Shown here: positions 54,539 through 63,405 of the stretch, piece after piece | Layout: each line of letters begins with the position of its first letter | How positions within the stretch are numbered: the stretch's first letter is position 1 | Source of the DNA: Sinomonas atrocyanea | GTDB taxonomy: Bacteria > Actinomycetota > Actinomycetes > Actinomycetales > Micrococcaceae | Assembly (NCBI RefSeq): GCF_001577305.1 | Contig: NZ_CP014518.1 | Coordinates: forward strand, 4,340,001-4,404,000 | Length of the DNA stretch: 64,000 nt | Direction of reading: 5' to 3' | Translations under genes and position numbers: made by a program | Notes under the pieces: generated by a model | The model's database searches: none | Seen by the model: only the letters and a program-made list of their open reading frames with translations | What the model was told of the DNA's origin: nothing

Positions 54539-55093
54539 ATGGTCATCCCGTTGCCGAGCGATCCTCAGAAGAGGAGGAGTGCGCCCCTGCCGTCGGCCGT
54601 CGGGCCGCACATCGCCCCGGCCGGGCACGCCTATCCCTCGTCCCTCCCTACCGTTGAAGAGGTCTCGGCGGGCGGGGTCGTCGTGGACACGGCGGACCCC
54701 AACCTCCCGGTGGCGATCATCGCCCGGCTCAACCGAGGCGGCCGCCTCGAGTGGTGCCTGCCCAAGGGCCACCCTGAGGGACGCGAGTCGAACGAGCGCG
54801 CGGCGATCCGGGAGATCAGCGAGGAGACGGGCATCTCCGGTGAGATCCTCGCCCCGCTGGGCAGCATCGACTACTGGTTCACCGTCACGGGCCACCGCGT
54901 CCACAAGACCGTGCACCACTACCTCCTGCGGGCGGTGGGCGGGAACCTGACCATCGAGAACGACCCCGACCACGAGGCGGTCGACGTCGCGTGGATCCCC
55001 ATCTCGGAGCTCACCCGGCGCCTGTCCTTCCCGAATGAGCGCCGCATCGCGGACCTGGCGCGCGAGGTGCTGCCCGAGCACCTCCTCTCGTGA
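54539..55093 (+). CDS. NUDIX hydrolase
   Basis: A 184-residue NUDIX protein. The Nudix box GHPEGRESNERAAIREISEE then TGI is intact with its REx2EE core. The N-terminal 50 residues are basic and disordered, and VSAGGVVVD leads into the fold. Such enzymes clean up nucleotide diphosphate derivatives. The ATG at 54539 is preceded by TTGGTTAGAGT, a -10-like element, and no ribosome site, suggesting a leaderless transcript; the upstream in-frame ATG at 54479 was rejected. It overlaps murJ by 4 bp. Confidence 0.88.
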   Translation: MVIPLPSDPQKRRSAPLPSAVGPHIAPAGHAYPSSLPTVEEVSAGGVVVDTADPNLPVAIIARLNRGGRLEWCLPKGHPEGRESNERAAIREISEETGISGEILAPLGSIDYWFTVTGHRVHKTVHHYLLRAVGGNLTIENDPDHEAVDVAWIPISELTRRLSFPNERRIADLAREVLPEHLLS

Positions 55094-57069
55094 GGCAGGC
55101 CGTGGCGTCACCCAAGTCCGCACCCGCCTCCGAGGCCCGCTCGAGCGCGATCATGGCGGCCGGCACCCTGGTCTCGAGGGCGCTCGGCTTCATCCGCTCG
55201 TGGATGCTGATCCTCGCCCTCGGTCTCGGCTCGACCGTGGCGGACACGTTCGTCAACGCGAACAACCTCCCGAACCTCATCTTCCTGCTCGTGGCCGGCG
55301 GCGTGTTCAACTCCGTCCTGGTCCCGCAGATCATCAAGGCCAGCAAGGCCGCAGACGGCGGGGCGGACTACATCAGCCGCCTCCTCACCCTCGGCGTGAT
55401 CGTCATGCTGGTGCTCACGGCCGCGGTCACGGTGGCCGCGCCGTGGGTCATGCAGCTGACCACTTCCGGGTACAGCCCCCAGCAGCTGGCCCTCGCGACC
55501 GTCTTCGCCTACTGGTGCCTGCCGCAGATCTTCTTCTACGGGCTCTACGCCCTCCTGACCCAGGTGCTCAACGCGCACGGCGCCTTCGGGCCGGCGATGT
55601 GGGCGCCGATCGTGAACAACATCGTCGCGATCAGCGGCCTGGGCATGTTCGTGTGGATCTTCGGGGCGAACCGGAGCAATCCCCACAGCCTCGACAACTG
55701 GACCAGCGCCCACACCTTCTTCATCGCTGCGGTGTCCACCATCGGCGTCGCGATCCAGACCGCACTGCTGTTCATCCCGGTCCTGAAGCTCAGGCTCGGC
55801 CTGGCTCCGCGCTTCGGCTGGCGGGGCGTGGGCCTCGGTGCCGCCGCGAAGCTGGGCATCTGGACGCTGGCGACCACCGCGGTGGGCCAGCTGACGTTCC
55901 TGTACGTCATGAGGGTCGCGTCCCAGCCGGGCGCCGAGCGCGAGCGGCTCCAGGAGGCCGGCAATCCCCTGTGGCAGCAGGTCCCCGGCAACACGGTGCT
56001 CGAGATCGCGTCGCAGCTGTACCTCCTGCCGCACTCGATCATCGCCCTGTCCCTGGCCACGGTGCTGTTCAACAGGATGACCGAGGCGTCCCAGGCGGGG
56101 AACCGTGCCGGCGTCCGGGAGGCGCTCTCGCACGGCCTGCGCACCATGGCCGTCGCAACGGTCTTCGCGGCCCTCGCCCTGTTCGCGCTGGCCGCGCCGC
56201 TGGGCATGTTCTTCTCCGGCGGCCGCGCGTCGGACGGCGTCATGCTCGCCCAGACCCTGAGCATCCTGGCGCTCAGCACGCCGTTCATGAGCGCGAACTT
56301 CATGATGGCCCGCGTCTTCTACGCCAAGGAGGATGCGCGGACCCCGTTCAAGATCCAGCTGTGGCTCGCGATGCTCAACGTGATGGGCGCGTTCACGATC
56401 CAGTTCCTGCCGCCGCGGTACATCATCTTCTCGATCGCCGGCCTCTACACAGTCGGGAACATCCTCTCCGTGGTCCTCAGCAGCCACTACCTCCGCCGGC
56501 AGCTCGGCCACCTCGACGGGCCCACGGTCGCCCGCTCGTACATCCGGATGGGCTACGCGGCGACGGGCTCCGCCCTGGTGGGGGCCCTTGCCGTCGGGCT
56601 GCTCGGCGGTTACAACCCGAGCGGCTTCATCTGGAGCTCCAACTGGGCGGCGCTCGCGGCGATTGTGATCATCGCCGTGCCGATGCTCGTGGTCTACTTC
56701 GTGCTGCTGCGGCTCTTCCGCGTCAGCGAGGTGCAGGACCTGCTCGGCCCGATCCTCGGACGCCTTGGCGGCCGGTTCGCGCAAGGCGGCGGCGCCCCGC
56801 CGTCGCCCGTCCCGGCGCACGACGGCGCCGCTGCCGCCGGCTCCCAGCCGGAGCGCACCGAGGCGCCCATCACCGCCGCCCTCACCACGATCTCGGATGA
56901 CACCGGCATCATCCCGCGCATCTCGGGCCAGTTCGACCCGGTCATGTACCGGGCCAGGCCGGCCACCGCGCCCGTCGAGAGGATCCCGGGGCGCCACACG
57001 TTCCAGGGACCGCCAGGAGAGAATCCGCACTTCCCCGACGAGTCGGACCACCACCGCCCCGAGGCTTGA
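55090..57069 (+). CDS. murJ: Lipid II flippase MurJ
   Basis: A 659-residue MviN-type flippase of the MOP superfamily that moves lipid II across the membrane for peptidoglycan synthesis. About fourteen helices span residues 20-560. The signature GTLVSRALGFIRSWMLILAL and FVNANNLPNLIFLLVAGGVF opens it. A hydrophilic, Pro/Ala-rich C-terminal tail of about 95 residues replaces the long pseudokinase extension seen in mycobacterial MviN. The GTG start is coupled to the NUDIX stop. The next gene encodes the likely missing extension. Confidence 0.94.
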   Translation: MRQAVASPKSAPASEARSSAIMAAGTLVSRALGFIRSWMLILALGLGSTVADTFVNANNLPNLIFLLVAGGVFNSVLVPQIIKASKAADGGADYISRLLTLGVIVMLVLTAAVTVAAPWVMQLTTSGYSPQQLALATVFAYWCLPQIFFYGLYALLTQVLNAHGAFGPAMWAPIVNNIVAISGLGMFVWIFGANRSNPHSLDNWTSAHTFFIAAVSTIGVAIQTALLFIPVLKLRLGLAPRFGWRGVGLGAAAKLGIWTLATTAVGQLTFLYVMRVASQPGAERERLQEAGNPLWQQVPGNTVLEIASQLYLLPHSIIALSLATVLFNRMTEASQAGNRAGVREALSHGLRTMAVATVFAALALFALAAPLGMFFSGGRASDGVMLAQTLSILALSTPFMSANFMMARVFYAKEDARTPFKIQLWLAMLNVMGAFTIQFLPPRYIIFSIAGLYTVGNILSVVLSSHYLRRQLGHLDGPTVARSYIRMGYAATGSALVGALAVGLLGGYNPSGFIWSSNWAALAAIVIIAVPMLVVYFVLLRLFRVSEVQDLLGPILGRLGGRFAQGGGAPPSPVPAHDGAAAAGSQPERTEAPITAALTTISDDTGIIPRISGQFDPVMYRARPATAPVERIPGRHTFQGPPGENPHFPDESDHHRPEA

Positions 57070-57146
57070 CAGCCCCTTCCGCTAGGATCACTAGCAGCAC
57101 AAGCGCGGCCACCGGTCGTGCCCGCGCCAGCGACCAGGAGGTATCC

Positions 57147-58819
57147 GTGGCCCAGTCCATCGACGTCGGCACCGTGCTCGGGGGCGGTACAAAGTCACGT
57201 CTTCGATCGTGACGTCCCACGAGAGCGATCTTGTCCTCGGCGGCGTGGACCAGGTCCTGAACCGGCCCGTGAGCATTCTCGTTGCCGGGCCCTCGAACGC
57301 GGACCAGCTGGCCCAGAGCGCCCGCGAGGTGGCCATGGGCGAGCGGCACGGGGCCGTGCAGGTGCTGGATCTCGGGATCAGCCACGGCTCCACGTACCTC
57401 ATCACGAACCACACCTCGCCCGCGGACCTGCTCGACCTGATCGTCCCGCAGGAGACGCCGTACGTCGAGCCGTTCTTCACCGACACCCTCGGCAGCGAGA
57501 TCTTCGGCGAGTCGCGGTCCCGCGAGCCCGAGACGTACGACGGCATGGTCGACCCTGGCCGTCCCGACCAGTACATCCGCTACGACGACTACGGCGAGCC
57601 GGAGCATCCCGAGGACCAGGGTGCCCACGGCGGCGGTGCTCCTGGCGCGGCGGCCGCTGGGGCCGCGGGCGCGGCTGCTGCGGCAGCTGCGGCAGCTGCG
57701 GCCCGGCGGGAACACCAGCAGTACGAGTCGGGCGGGTTCCCCCCGGTGCAGGACCGGCCCACGCAGCAGCAGCCGCGTACGGCGCAGGGCGCCAGCGCAC
57801 CCGGGGCGGTCCCGCCGCCTCCGCAGGCACCCCCGCGCTCGGCCGGCACGCCGTCCTCTTCGGCGGACACGTCCACCCAGGCCTTCGGTGCCGCGGCTGC
57901 GGGTGCCGCGGGCGCAGGTGCGGGTGCCGCGGCCGAGCCTGCCTCGGAGGCCGCATCGCCGAAGGTCACGCCCTGGTCGTCAGCCGGTAACCGGGACGCC
58001 TCGGGCGGGGCCCCCACCGCCGCCGCTCCGCAGCAGAGGCCGGCCGTGCAGCCTCAGCCGCGCCAGCAGCAGCCGTCCGCCGGCGCCGCGCCATTCCTGC
58101 CGGCGGCGGTCAGGCCGTCGTCGCCCGCCACCGACGATGGCGACTACGAGGACGACGAGTCGACGCGCCCACGTTCGATGCCCTGGCTCGTCGGCGGGGT
58201 GCTCGCCGTCGTGCTCATCGCCGCGCTCATCTTCGCCTTCACCACCCTCGGAGGGCTGTTCCAGCCGCAGCAGGGCGGCACCGCGAGCACCGGCCAGGCC
58301 AGCCAGCAGCCGACCGCCAGCCAGGAGCCGAGCGCGTCCGCCTCGGCCGAGCCGACCGCCCCTGCGGCGCCCCCGGCCATCGACTCGGTCACCCGACTCA
58401 ACCCGGAGGAGCTCTCCTTCGCGAACGCCTTCGACAGCAGGCTCCCGCTGACCTTTGACGGGAACACCGCGACCTACTGGTCCGACATGGAGTTCGCGCG
58501 GGAGGACTGGGGCGGATTCACCAAGAGCGTCGCCCTCTCGGTCAAGCTCGCAAACCCCGCCCAGATCAAGCAGGTCACCCTCATCCAGTCCGGAGGATCG
58601 GGCGGCAACCTGAGCATCTACACCAACAGCCAGCCGAGCCTCAGCGGAGCCGCCCTCGCTGGGACCACGTCCTTCACCGGGCCGCAGGTGTCGGTGCCGG
58701 TCAGCGGCTCGCCGACCGCACAGTACGTGATCATCCAGATCAACGCGCTGCCCCGGCTCTCGGCTCCCAAGACGCAGTACCCGTACGGGCTGCGCCTCGC
58801 TGAGATCAAGGTCGAGTAG
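57147..58819 (+). CDS. Pseudokinase-like N-lobe plus extracellular discoidin-like domain, MurJ partner (one frameshift)
   Basis: A GTG at 57147 after CAGGAGG encodes AQSIDVGTVLGG; restoring one base in the GGGGGCGG tract at 57180-57187 continues it as RYKVTSSIVTSHESDLVLGG, resembling a Ser/Thr kinase N-lobe. No HRD or DFG motif follows. The protein then has a long Ala/Pro/Gln-rich region, one membrane helix (58184-58240) and a C-terminal discoidin-like beta-sandwich (about the last 140 residues; LTFDGNTATYWSD). In Mycobacterium such domains are fused to MviN; here they are a separate gene 77 bp after murJ. Uncorrected, an open frame starts at the GTG at 57209 (536 residues). Confidence 0.8.
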
Positions 58820-58842
58820 CGGCCGCTCCGCACGCACGTCGT

Positions 58843-58873
58843 GGAGGGCCCCGGGTCACACCCGGGGCCCTCC
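58843..58873 (+). terminator. Hairpin terminator after the MurJ-partner gene
   Basis: A perfect 13-bp stem, GGAGGGCCCCGGG (58843-58855) with 58861-58873, and loop TCACA lie 24 bp after the stop codon. A short TTT follows. Confidence 0.85.
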
Positions 58874-58951
58874 GCTGTTTCACGGGTGCGTGTGACCCCT
58901 GCTTGGGATGTGCCCCGGCCCCATGGGTACCCTTGGACCAGACAGCGTCCC

Positions 58952-58977
58952 GGAATATCGATATCCATCGGCGTGTT
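58952..58977 (+). promoter_or_regulatory. SigR/SigH-type promoter of trxBA (GGAAT-N18-GTT)
   Basis: GGAAT at 58952-58956 and GTT at 58975-58977 are separated by exactly 18 bp, matching the redox-stress ECF sigma consensus known for trxBA in Streptomyces and Mycobacterium. An overlapping vegetative pair TTGGAC (58933-58938), 17 bp, TATCGA (58956-58961) is also present, so basal and stress promoters may overlap. Confidence 0.7.
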
Positions 58978-59026
58978 GTGGATGCTGACGCCAACCGTTG
59001 AATGCCAAGGAAGAGGTACGCACTCC

Positions 59027-60001
59027 GTGAGCACTGCAGAGACAAGCGCAGAGATCCGCGACGTCATCGTCGTCGGGTCGGGTCCCGCGGGGTACACCGC
59101 CGGAATCTATACCGCGCGAGCCAACCTTAATCCGTTGATCTTTGCTGGTTCCGTGACCGCGGGCGGTGAGCTCATGAACACCACCGAGGTGGAGAACTTC
59201 CCCGGCTTCCCCGAGGGAGTCCAGGGTCCCGAGCTCATGGACAAGTTCGAGCAGCAGGCCTCGAAGTTCGGCGCGCAGATCGAGTTCGAAGACGTCGAGT
59301 CGCTCGAGCTCGAGGGCGACATCAAGTCCGTGACGTTGGCCAGCGGTGAGACCTACCGGGCACGCACCGTGATCATCGCGACGGGCTCCGCCTACCGCGA
59401 GCTCGGTCTCCCCAACGAAAAGCGGCTGTCCGGCCATGGAGTGAGCTGGTGCGCCACGTGCGACGGCTTCTTCTTCAAGGACCAGGACATCGCCGTGATC
59501 GGCGGCGGCGACTCGGCCATGGAGGAGGCCCTCTTCCTCACGAAGTTCGCCCGCTCGGTCACTGTGGTTCATCGCCGTGACTCCCTGCGCGCCTCCAAGA
59601 TCATGGCGGACCGTGCGCTCGCCCACGAGAAGATCACCTTCGTGTGGAACTCGGCGGTTGCAGACGTGATCGGCGCTGACAAGGTCACGGGCCTCCGGCT
59701 CAAGAGCACCGTGGACGGTACCGAGTCCGAGATCGCAGTGACCGGTGTTTTCGTGGCGATCGGCAACGATCCGCGGACGAGCCTGGTCAAGGACGTCCTC
59801 GCGCTCACTCCCGAGGGCACCATCGCCGTGGAGGGCAGGTCCTCGAAGACGAGCATCCCGGGCGTCTTCGCCGCCGGCGATGTTGTGGATCCCACCTACC
59901 GTCAGGCCATCACGGCAGCCGGTTCGGGTTGTGTCGCCGCTCTCGACGTCGAACACTACCTGGCCGACGTCGAGGCCCGCTCCCTCGCAGCACAGTCCTG
60001 A
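59027..60001 (+). CDS. trxB: Thioredoxin-disulfide reductase
   Basis: A 324-residue FAD enzyme that reduces thioredoxin with NADPH. It shows the FAD loop VVGSGPAGYTAGIYTARA, the redox-active CATC (Cys142, Cys145), the NADPH loop IGGGDSAMEEA and the C-terminal VFAAGDV. The length is typical of bacterial low-Mr reductases. It starts at a GTG at 59027 with AGGAAGAGG a little far upstream. It is followed by trxA after 29 bp, and a SigR-type promoter lies 50 bp upstream of the start. Confidence 0.96.
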   Translation: MSTAETSAEIRDVIVVGSGPAGYTAGIYTARANLNPLIFAGSVTAGGELMNTTEVENFPGFPEGVQGPELMDKFEQQASKFGAQIEFEDVESLELEGDIKSVTLASGETYRARTVIIATGSAYRELGLPNEKRLSGHGVSWCATCDGFFFKDQDIAVIGGGDSAMEEALFLTKFARSVTVVHRRDSLRASKIMADRALAHEKITFVWNSAVADVIGADKVTGLRLKSTVDGTESEIAVTGVFVAIGNDPRTSLVKDVLALTPEGTIAVEGRSSKTSIPGVFAAGDVVDPTYRQAITAAGSGCVAALDVEHYLADVEARSLAAQS

Positions 60002-60030
60002 GACCCACCCTAGAGATCGGATCAGAAGAG

Positions 60031-60360
60031 ATGAGCAACGCCAAGAACGTCACTGACGCCGAGTTCACTGACAAGGTCCTCATGTCCGAGAAGCCTGTCA
60101 TTGTGGACTTCTGGGCCGAATGGTGCGGACCGTGCCGCAAACTCGGCCCGATCCTCGATGACATCTCCGTCGAATACGCCGACAAGGTGGATGTCGTGAA
60201 GGTGGACGTCGACAACAACCCGAACATTGCCGCCGAGTATGGGATCACATCGATCCCCGCCGTGTACCTGTTCGAGAAGGGCAAGGTCACGGGCACCGTC
60301 ATCGGCGCCCGGCCCAAGCAGTACTTCGAGAAGGAGTGGAACGAGGTCCTCGCGAAGTAG
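60031..60360 (+). CDS. trxA: Thioredoxin
   Basis: A 109-residue thioredoxin with the active site WCGPC (Cys32, Cys35) in FWAEWCGPCRKL and the cis-proline segment GITSIPAVYLF. It reduces protein disulfides and is recycled by TrxB encoded just upstream. The ATG at 60031 follows AGAAGAG. A strong T-tailed terminator ends the operon. Confidence 0.96.
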   Translation: MSNAKNVTDAEFTDKVLMSEKPVIVDFWAEWCGPCRKLGPILDDISVEYADKVDVVKVDVDNNPNIAAEYGITSIPAVYLFEKGKVTGTVIGARPKQYFEKEWNEVLAK

Positions 60361-60387
60361 GACTGCCTTCCGCAGCTGCGATGCTGG

Positions 60388-60419
60388 GGGGAGGACGCCA
60401 AGAGGCGTCCTCCCCTTTT
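60388..60419 (+). terminator. Rho-independent terminator of trxBA
   Basis: A 12-bp perfect stem (GGGGAGGACGCC at 60388-60399 with 60404-60415) with loop AAGA is followed by TTTT. It starts 28 bp past the trxA stop and is the only hairpin here with a clear T-tract. Confidence 0.92.
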
Positions 60420-60472
60420 CTTGTGCAACGATGCCCCGCACACGTTCTCCCTCGCACGCCCTAGTGCGTCGG

Positions 60473-60488
60473 TGCTTCACGTGAAACG
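60473..60488. promoter_or_regulatory. parS site 1 (14 of 16 matches)
   Basis: TGCTTCACGTGAAACG against the ParB-binding consensus TGTTTCACGTGAAACA; the palindromic core TTCACGTGAA is intact. It lies 54 bp past the trxA terminator. Confidence 0.8.
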
Positions 60489-60644
60489 CCGCTGTCTTCG
60501 TAGACCAGCTCGCGCCCCATGAGGCGCGCGAGCCGAAGCAAGCGACGCACGCGCGGCTTTCATGCTCGCGGCACCGCGTTCGCTCATCCCTGCTTGCGCA
60601 TCCTATTCACCCGGAAGCCCGATCGCCCAGGCTGTTCCGACCGC

Positions 60645-60660
60645 TGTTTCACGTGAAACG
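60645..60660. promoter_or_regulatory. parS site 2 (15 of 16 matches)
   Basis: TGTTTCACGTGAAACG, one mismatch to consensus at the last base. Confidence 0.9.
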
Positions 60661-61811
60661 AAGGTCCGTCGCGTGCCCGCTGTTGAGAAGCCCCCGCCGA
60701 GGATTTTCCGTAGAAAGAGACACCTCCTATCGAGGTGGTCCTGCTAATCCCACATCGACAGCAGCCCCTAAAGCCCAAGTGGCCAGGCTGCATGGTGGGG
60801 CCACCACGGAACCGCAATCCCGCCGACACAACGCCGCAACCATACCTTGGGACCCGCACCCCGGGGGCATCAGATCCCATGGACGGACAGCGGTCAGCAT
60901 TGAAATCAGCCCAAACTCAGGACCTGCAGGTTGGCACTACCCTGCACGGCTAGTGTTGGCAGCGGATCGCTTCGTGTCACCACCTACTCCCATCCGCTTA
61001 CCTGTAACTGCCGACCCACGAGCACCACCGGCCAGCAGGAACGTTCACGTGGCGGAAACGGGGTGTCTCGCTACGCCGCATGCCCTCTGGACAGATTCGC
61101 GGGCCCCCGTCGTTGCGTCGTGAGCCGATGATTTTCGATTCTCGACCAGGAGCGTGAGCGGGCCGCAGCATCGTGCGCGATCTCACCTGCGTCGCTCTAG
61201 TCACGCGTTGCGATGGACGAGAATTCACTAGAAGTGCGCCCGGCGGTCCTCCAGGCGCCCGTAGACGATCGACGGTCGTCCCCGGCTCATGTACCGGACA
61301 ACATAGCGCTTCCTCGCAGGCGGCGGTGATGGGCCGGTCCGACGATCTACACCAGCTGCCGGCGATGGATCGCTGCTGACCCCCCCGGCAGCAGTTACGG
61401 TCTGTAGGCCAGCGAGACTTCTACTAGATGCCAAATCCGCGCCGATCGACGGGCAGACGCGTCGGTTCCCTCAAAGAGCCGGTCGATGCCCTAGCTGGTC
61501 GTCATCACGGTTTCTCGACGACTTGGGACACGCCCGAACGCGGCAAGGGCGGCCGCATCGAAACAGTCTGTCTATGTTCGGTCTTCGCACGCCCCAGTCC
61601 TGTGCTCTGCCGCTATTCTGGAGACGCGCCGCTCGCGAGGACGGTCCGTGCATCTTGCTCAGCGTTGCGACTGACGGCAGCGCCCGCGTTCGCCCGGGCC
61701 CGGTCGGCAGACTGGCCCCCGGTACGGGGCGGCATCCCAGACGCGTACGGCGACGAGGCGTCGCCCTTGAGTGGTGGCCACGTCGCGAAAGGGTGCGCAG
61801 GGTGCTGTCTC

Positions 61812-61827
61812 TGTTTCACGTGAAACA
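61812..61827. promoter_or_regulatory. parS site 3 (perfect)
   Basis: TGTTTCACGTGAAACA, identical to the consensus. It is paired with another site starting 26 bp later. Confidence 0.95.
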
Positions 61828-61837
61828 CCGCGGCCAT

Positions 61838-61853
61838 GGTTTCACGTGAAACG
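61838..61853. promoter_or_regulatory. parS site 4 (14 of 16 matches)
   Basis: GGTTTCACGTGAAACG, 26 bp (centre to centre) from the perfect site 3, so two ParB dimers would sit close together on the DNA. It lies 65 bp before the first DnaA box. Confidence 0.9.
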
Positions 61854-61918
61854 ACGCCTCTCCTTACGGCCGGGCCGGCAGCTTGTGGAACGCCCATCCA
61901 TGGGTACAGTCGCGCGGG

Positions 61919-61983
61919 TTATCCACACCAAACCGAACCAACGGCCCAGTACTCCACAGGGTTATCCACAGGCAATATCCACA
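61919..61983. promoter_or_regulatory. DnaA-box cluster A
   Basis: Perfect TTATCCACA nonamers at 61919-61927 and 61962-61970, a one-mismatch ATATCCACA at 61975-61983 and a weaker TACTCCACA at 61950-61958, all in the same orientation within 65 bp. Such same-strand arrays are typical of replication origins. Confidence 0.8.
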
Positions 61984-62322
61984 GCCGGTTCTGCCGCGCT
62001 GTGCTGGCCGTCGTTACCAGCTGAGACAAGGAGGGCAAGCGGCATTGTCCCCTCCGGGCTCGGATTCGTTGTGGGTGCCAATTCGCAGCCGCCGTCGACC
62101 TCCAGCTACGAAGCACCGGACGTGTCCCACAAAACTCGGCCCGAGTCGGCTGATTTCAGCCCCTACTCATCCATCGGAGCACGTATCGGAGTGCCTGGGC
62201 TTACTCACTGTCGGGCGTGGATGCCGCGACAGCGCGATCATTGCATGAACACAAAGGACCGCAGCCCGCACATTCCACGCCGGCGCTATGCACGTGTCTC
62301 CGCCCACCGCCACGGACGTCGC

Positions 62323-62400
62323 AAATCCACAGCACTTATCCCCACCGTTATCCACAGGCCCATCATCGTCGGCCTCGAGATCCGCACAGGGATATCCACA
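62323..62400. promoter_or_regulatory. DnaA-box cluster B
   Basis: A perfect TTATCCACA at 62348-62356, one-mismatch TTATCCCCA at 62336-62344 and ATATCCACA at 62392-62400, and AAATCCACA at 62323-62331, again all in plus orientation. Cluster B lies 340 bp from cluster A. Confidence 0.75.
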
Positions 62401-62943
62401 GGTGATTTCGTGCGCCTGGGTGACGAATTGGCAACGGACACCGCCGCGACCGCCAGTGCGCACAGCTGGGGCCGGCCACCGACCGGGTCGAACCTCGACC
62501 GTCCGCTGTGGCCCACAGGGCTCTCGCTCGTCCACTCTGTCTAATCGCTGCTCGCCTGCGGAGCCCCCGCACGCTTGAGCGCCCCGATGCGCGCTGTCGA
62601 GTCCCTGGCACCCCGGCAGCCCCAGCTCGACCAGTCGCGGAAACGGCAGCGGTACGGAAGTCTGGCCGACCCGAGGGGCCGCGCATGATCGGCCAGCCTA
62701 CACCGCCATGACTGCTCGAGCCCGAGGCTAGTGGGTAGCTCGGAGAGGCCGCTAACACGGTGCTCGGGCGGCTCCCGTCCTCTGCACGTCACAACCCGCA
62801 CGAACCTGCAACCGGGCGGGCTCAATCAACCCACGCCACAGCGGAGAGCTGGCGCGGCCCGGGCTGTACATATCGCGGTCGCGCTGCTCGCGGGCCTGGA
62901 CCGGCGCCCACCCCTCGGCGCGGGAGACGAGTCCCAAGCCTTT

Positions 62944-62959
62944 GGTTTCACGTGAAACA
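62944..62959. promoter_or_regulatory. parS site 5 (15 of 16 matches)
   Basis: GGTTTCACGTGAAACA, one mismatch at the first base. Confidence 0.9.
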
Positions 62960-63389
62960 CCTCCCTGCGACGGCACACCGAAGCGCCCGATCATGTCGTG
63001 AACAACGAGCTCGCGTCGAGCCTCTTCGGAAGGTGCCGGCCACGATTTCCCCGCCGGCCAAGGCCTCCGTTCGAGGTAGCACGGGTCCTTCCCATGACCA
63101 GGGAGTGACGAAGAGGCAGATCACGCCCGCTGACGCGGCTCGCAGGCGTTACTGTCTGGCCAACCGCAGCGCGAGTCGAATCCATCCCGTGCCGTCTCTC
63201 GAACCGCGCCGGGACCTGTATGGCCGAAGTGCCACCATGGCCACGGGGGCTAGGGCCAGGTTTCGAGCGAGCCCAGGTCATGGCATAGCGCGTATCGGGC
63301 CTGCCCTCCAATCGGCCAGCCGCCAGGTTGTCGATCGGCGTCGCACGCCGCCTCCCAACGGAGGGGTCATGGGGACGACATGGGCGCAT

Positions 63390-63405
63390 CGTTTCACGTG
63401 AAACA
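63390..63405. promoter_or_regulatory. parS site 6 (15 of 16 matches)
   Basis: CGTTTCACGTGAAACA, one mismatch at the first base. It is the last parS in the window, 595 bp from the right edge. Confidence 0.9.

Noticed and set aside
58861..58890. Seventh parS site near TGTTTCACGGGTGCG
   Set aside because: Only the left half (TGTTTCACG) matches; the right half is not complementary.
60022..60480. 152-codon minus-strand frame across trxA
   Set aside because: It is antisense to a complete thioredoxin gene and its terminator.
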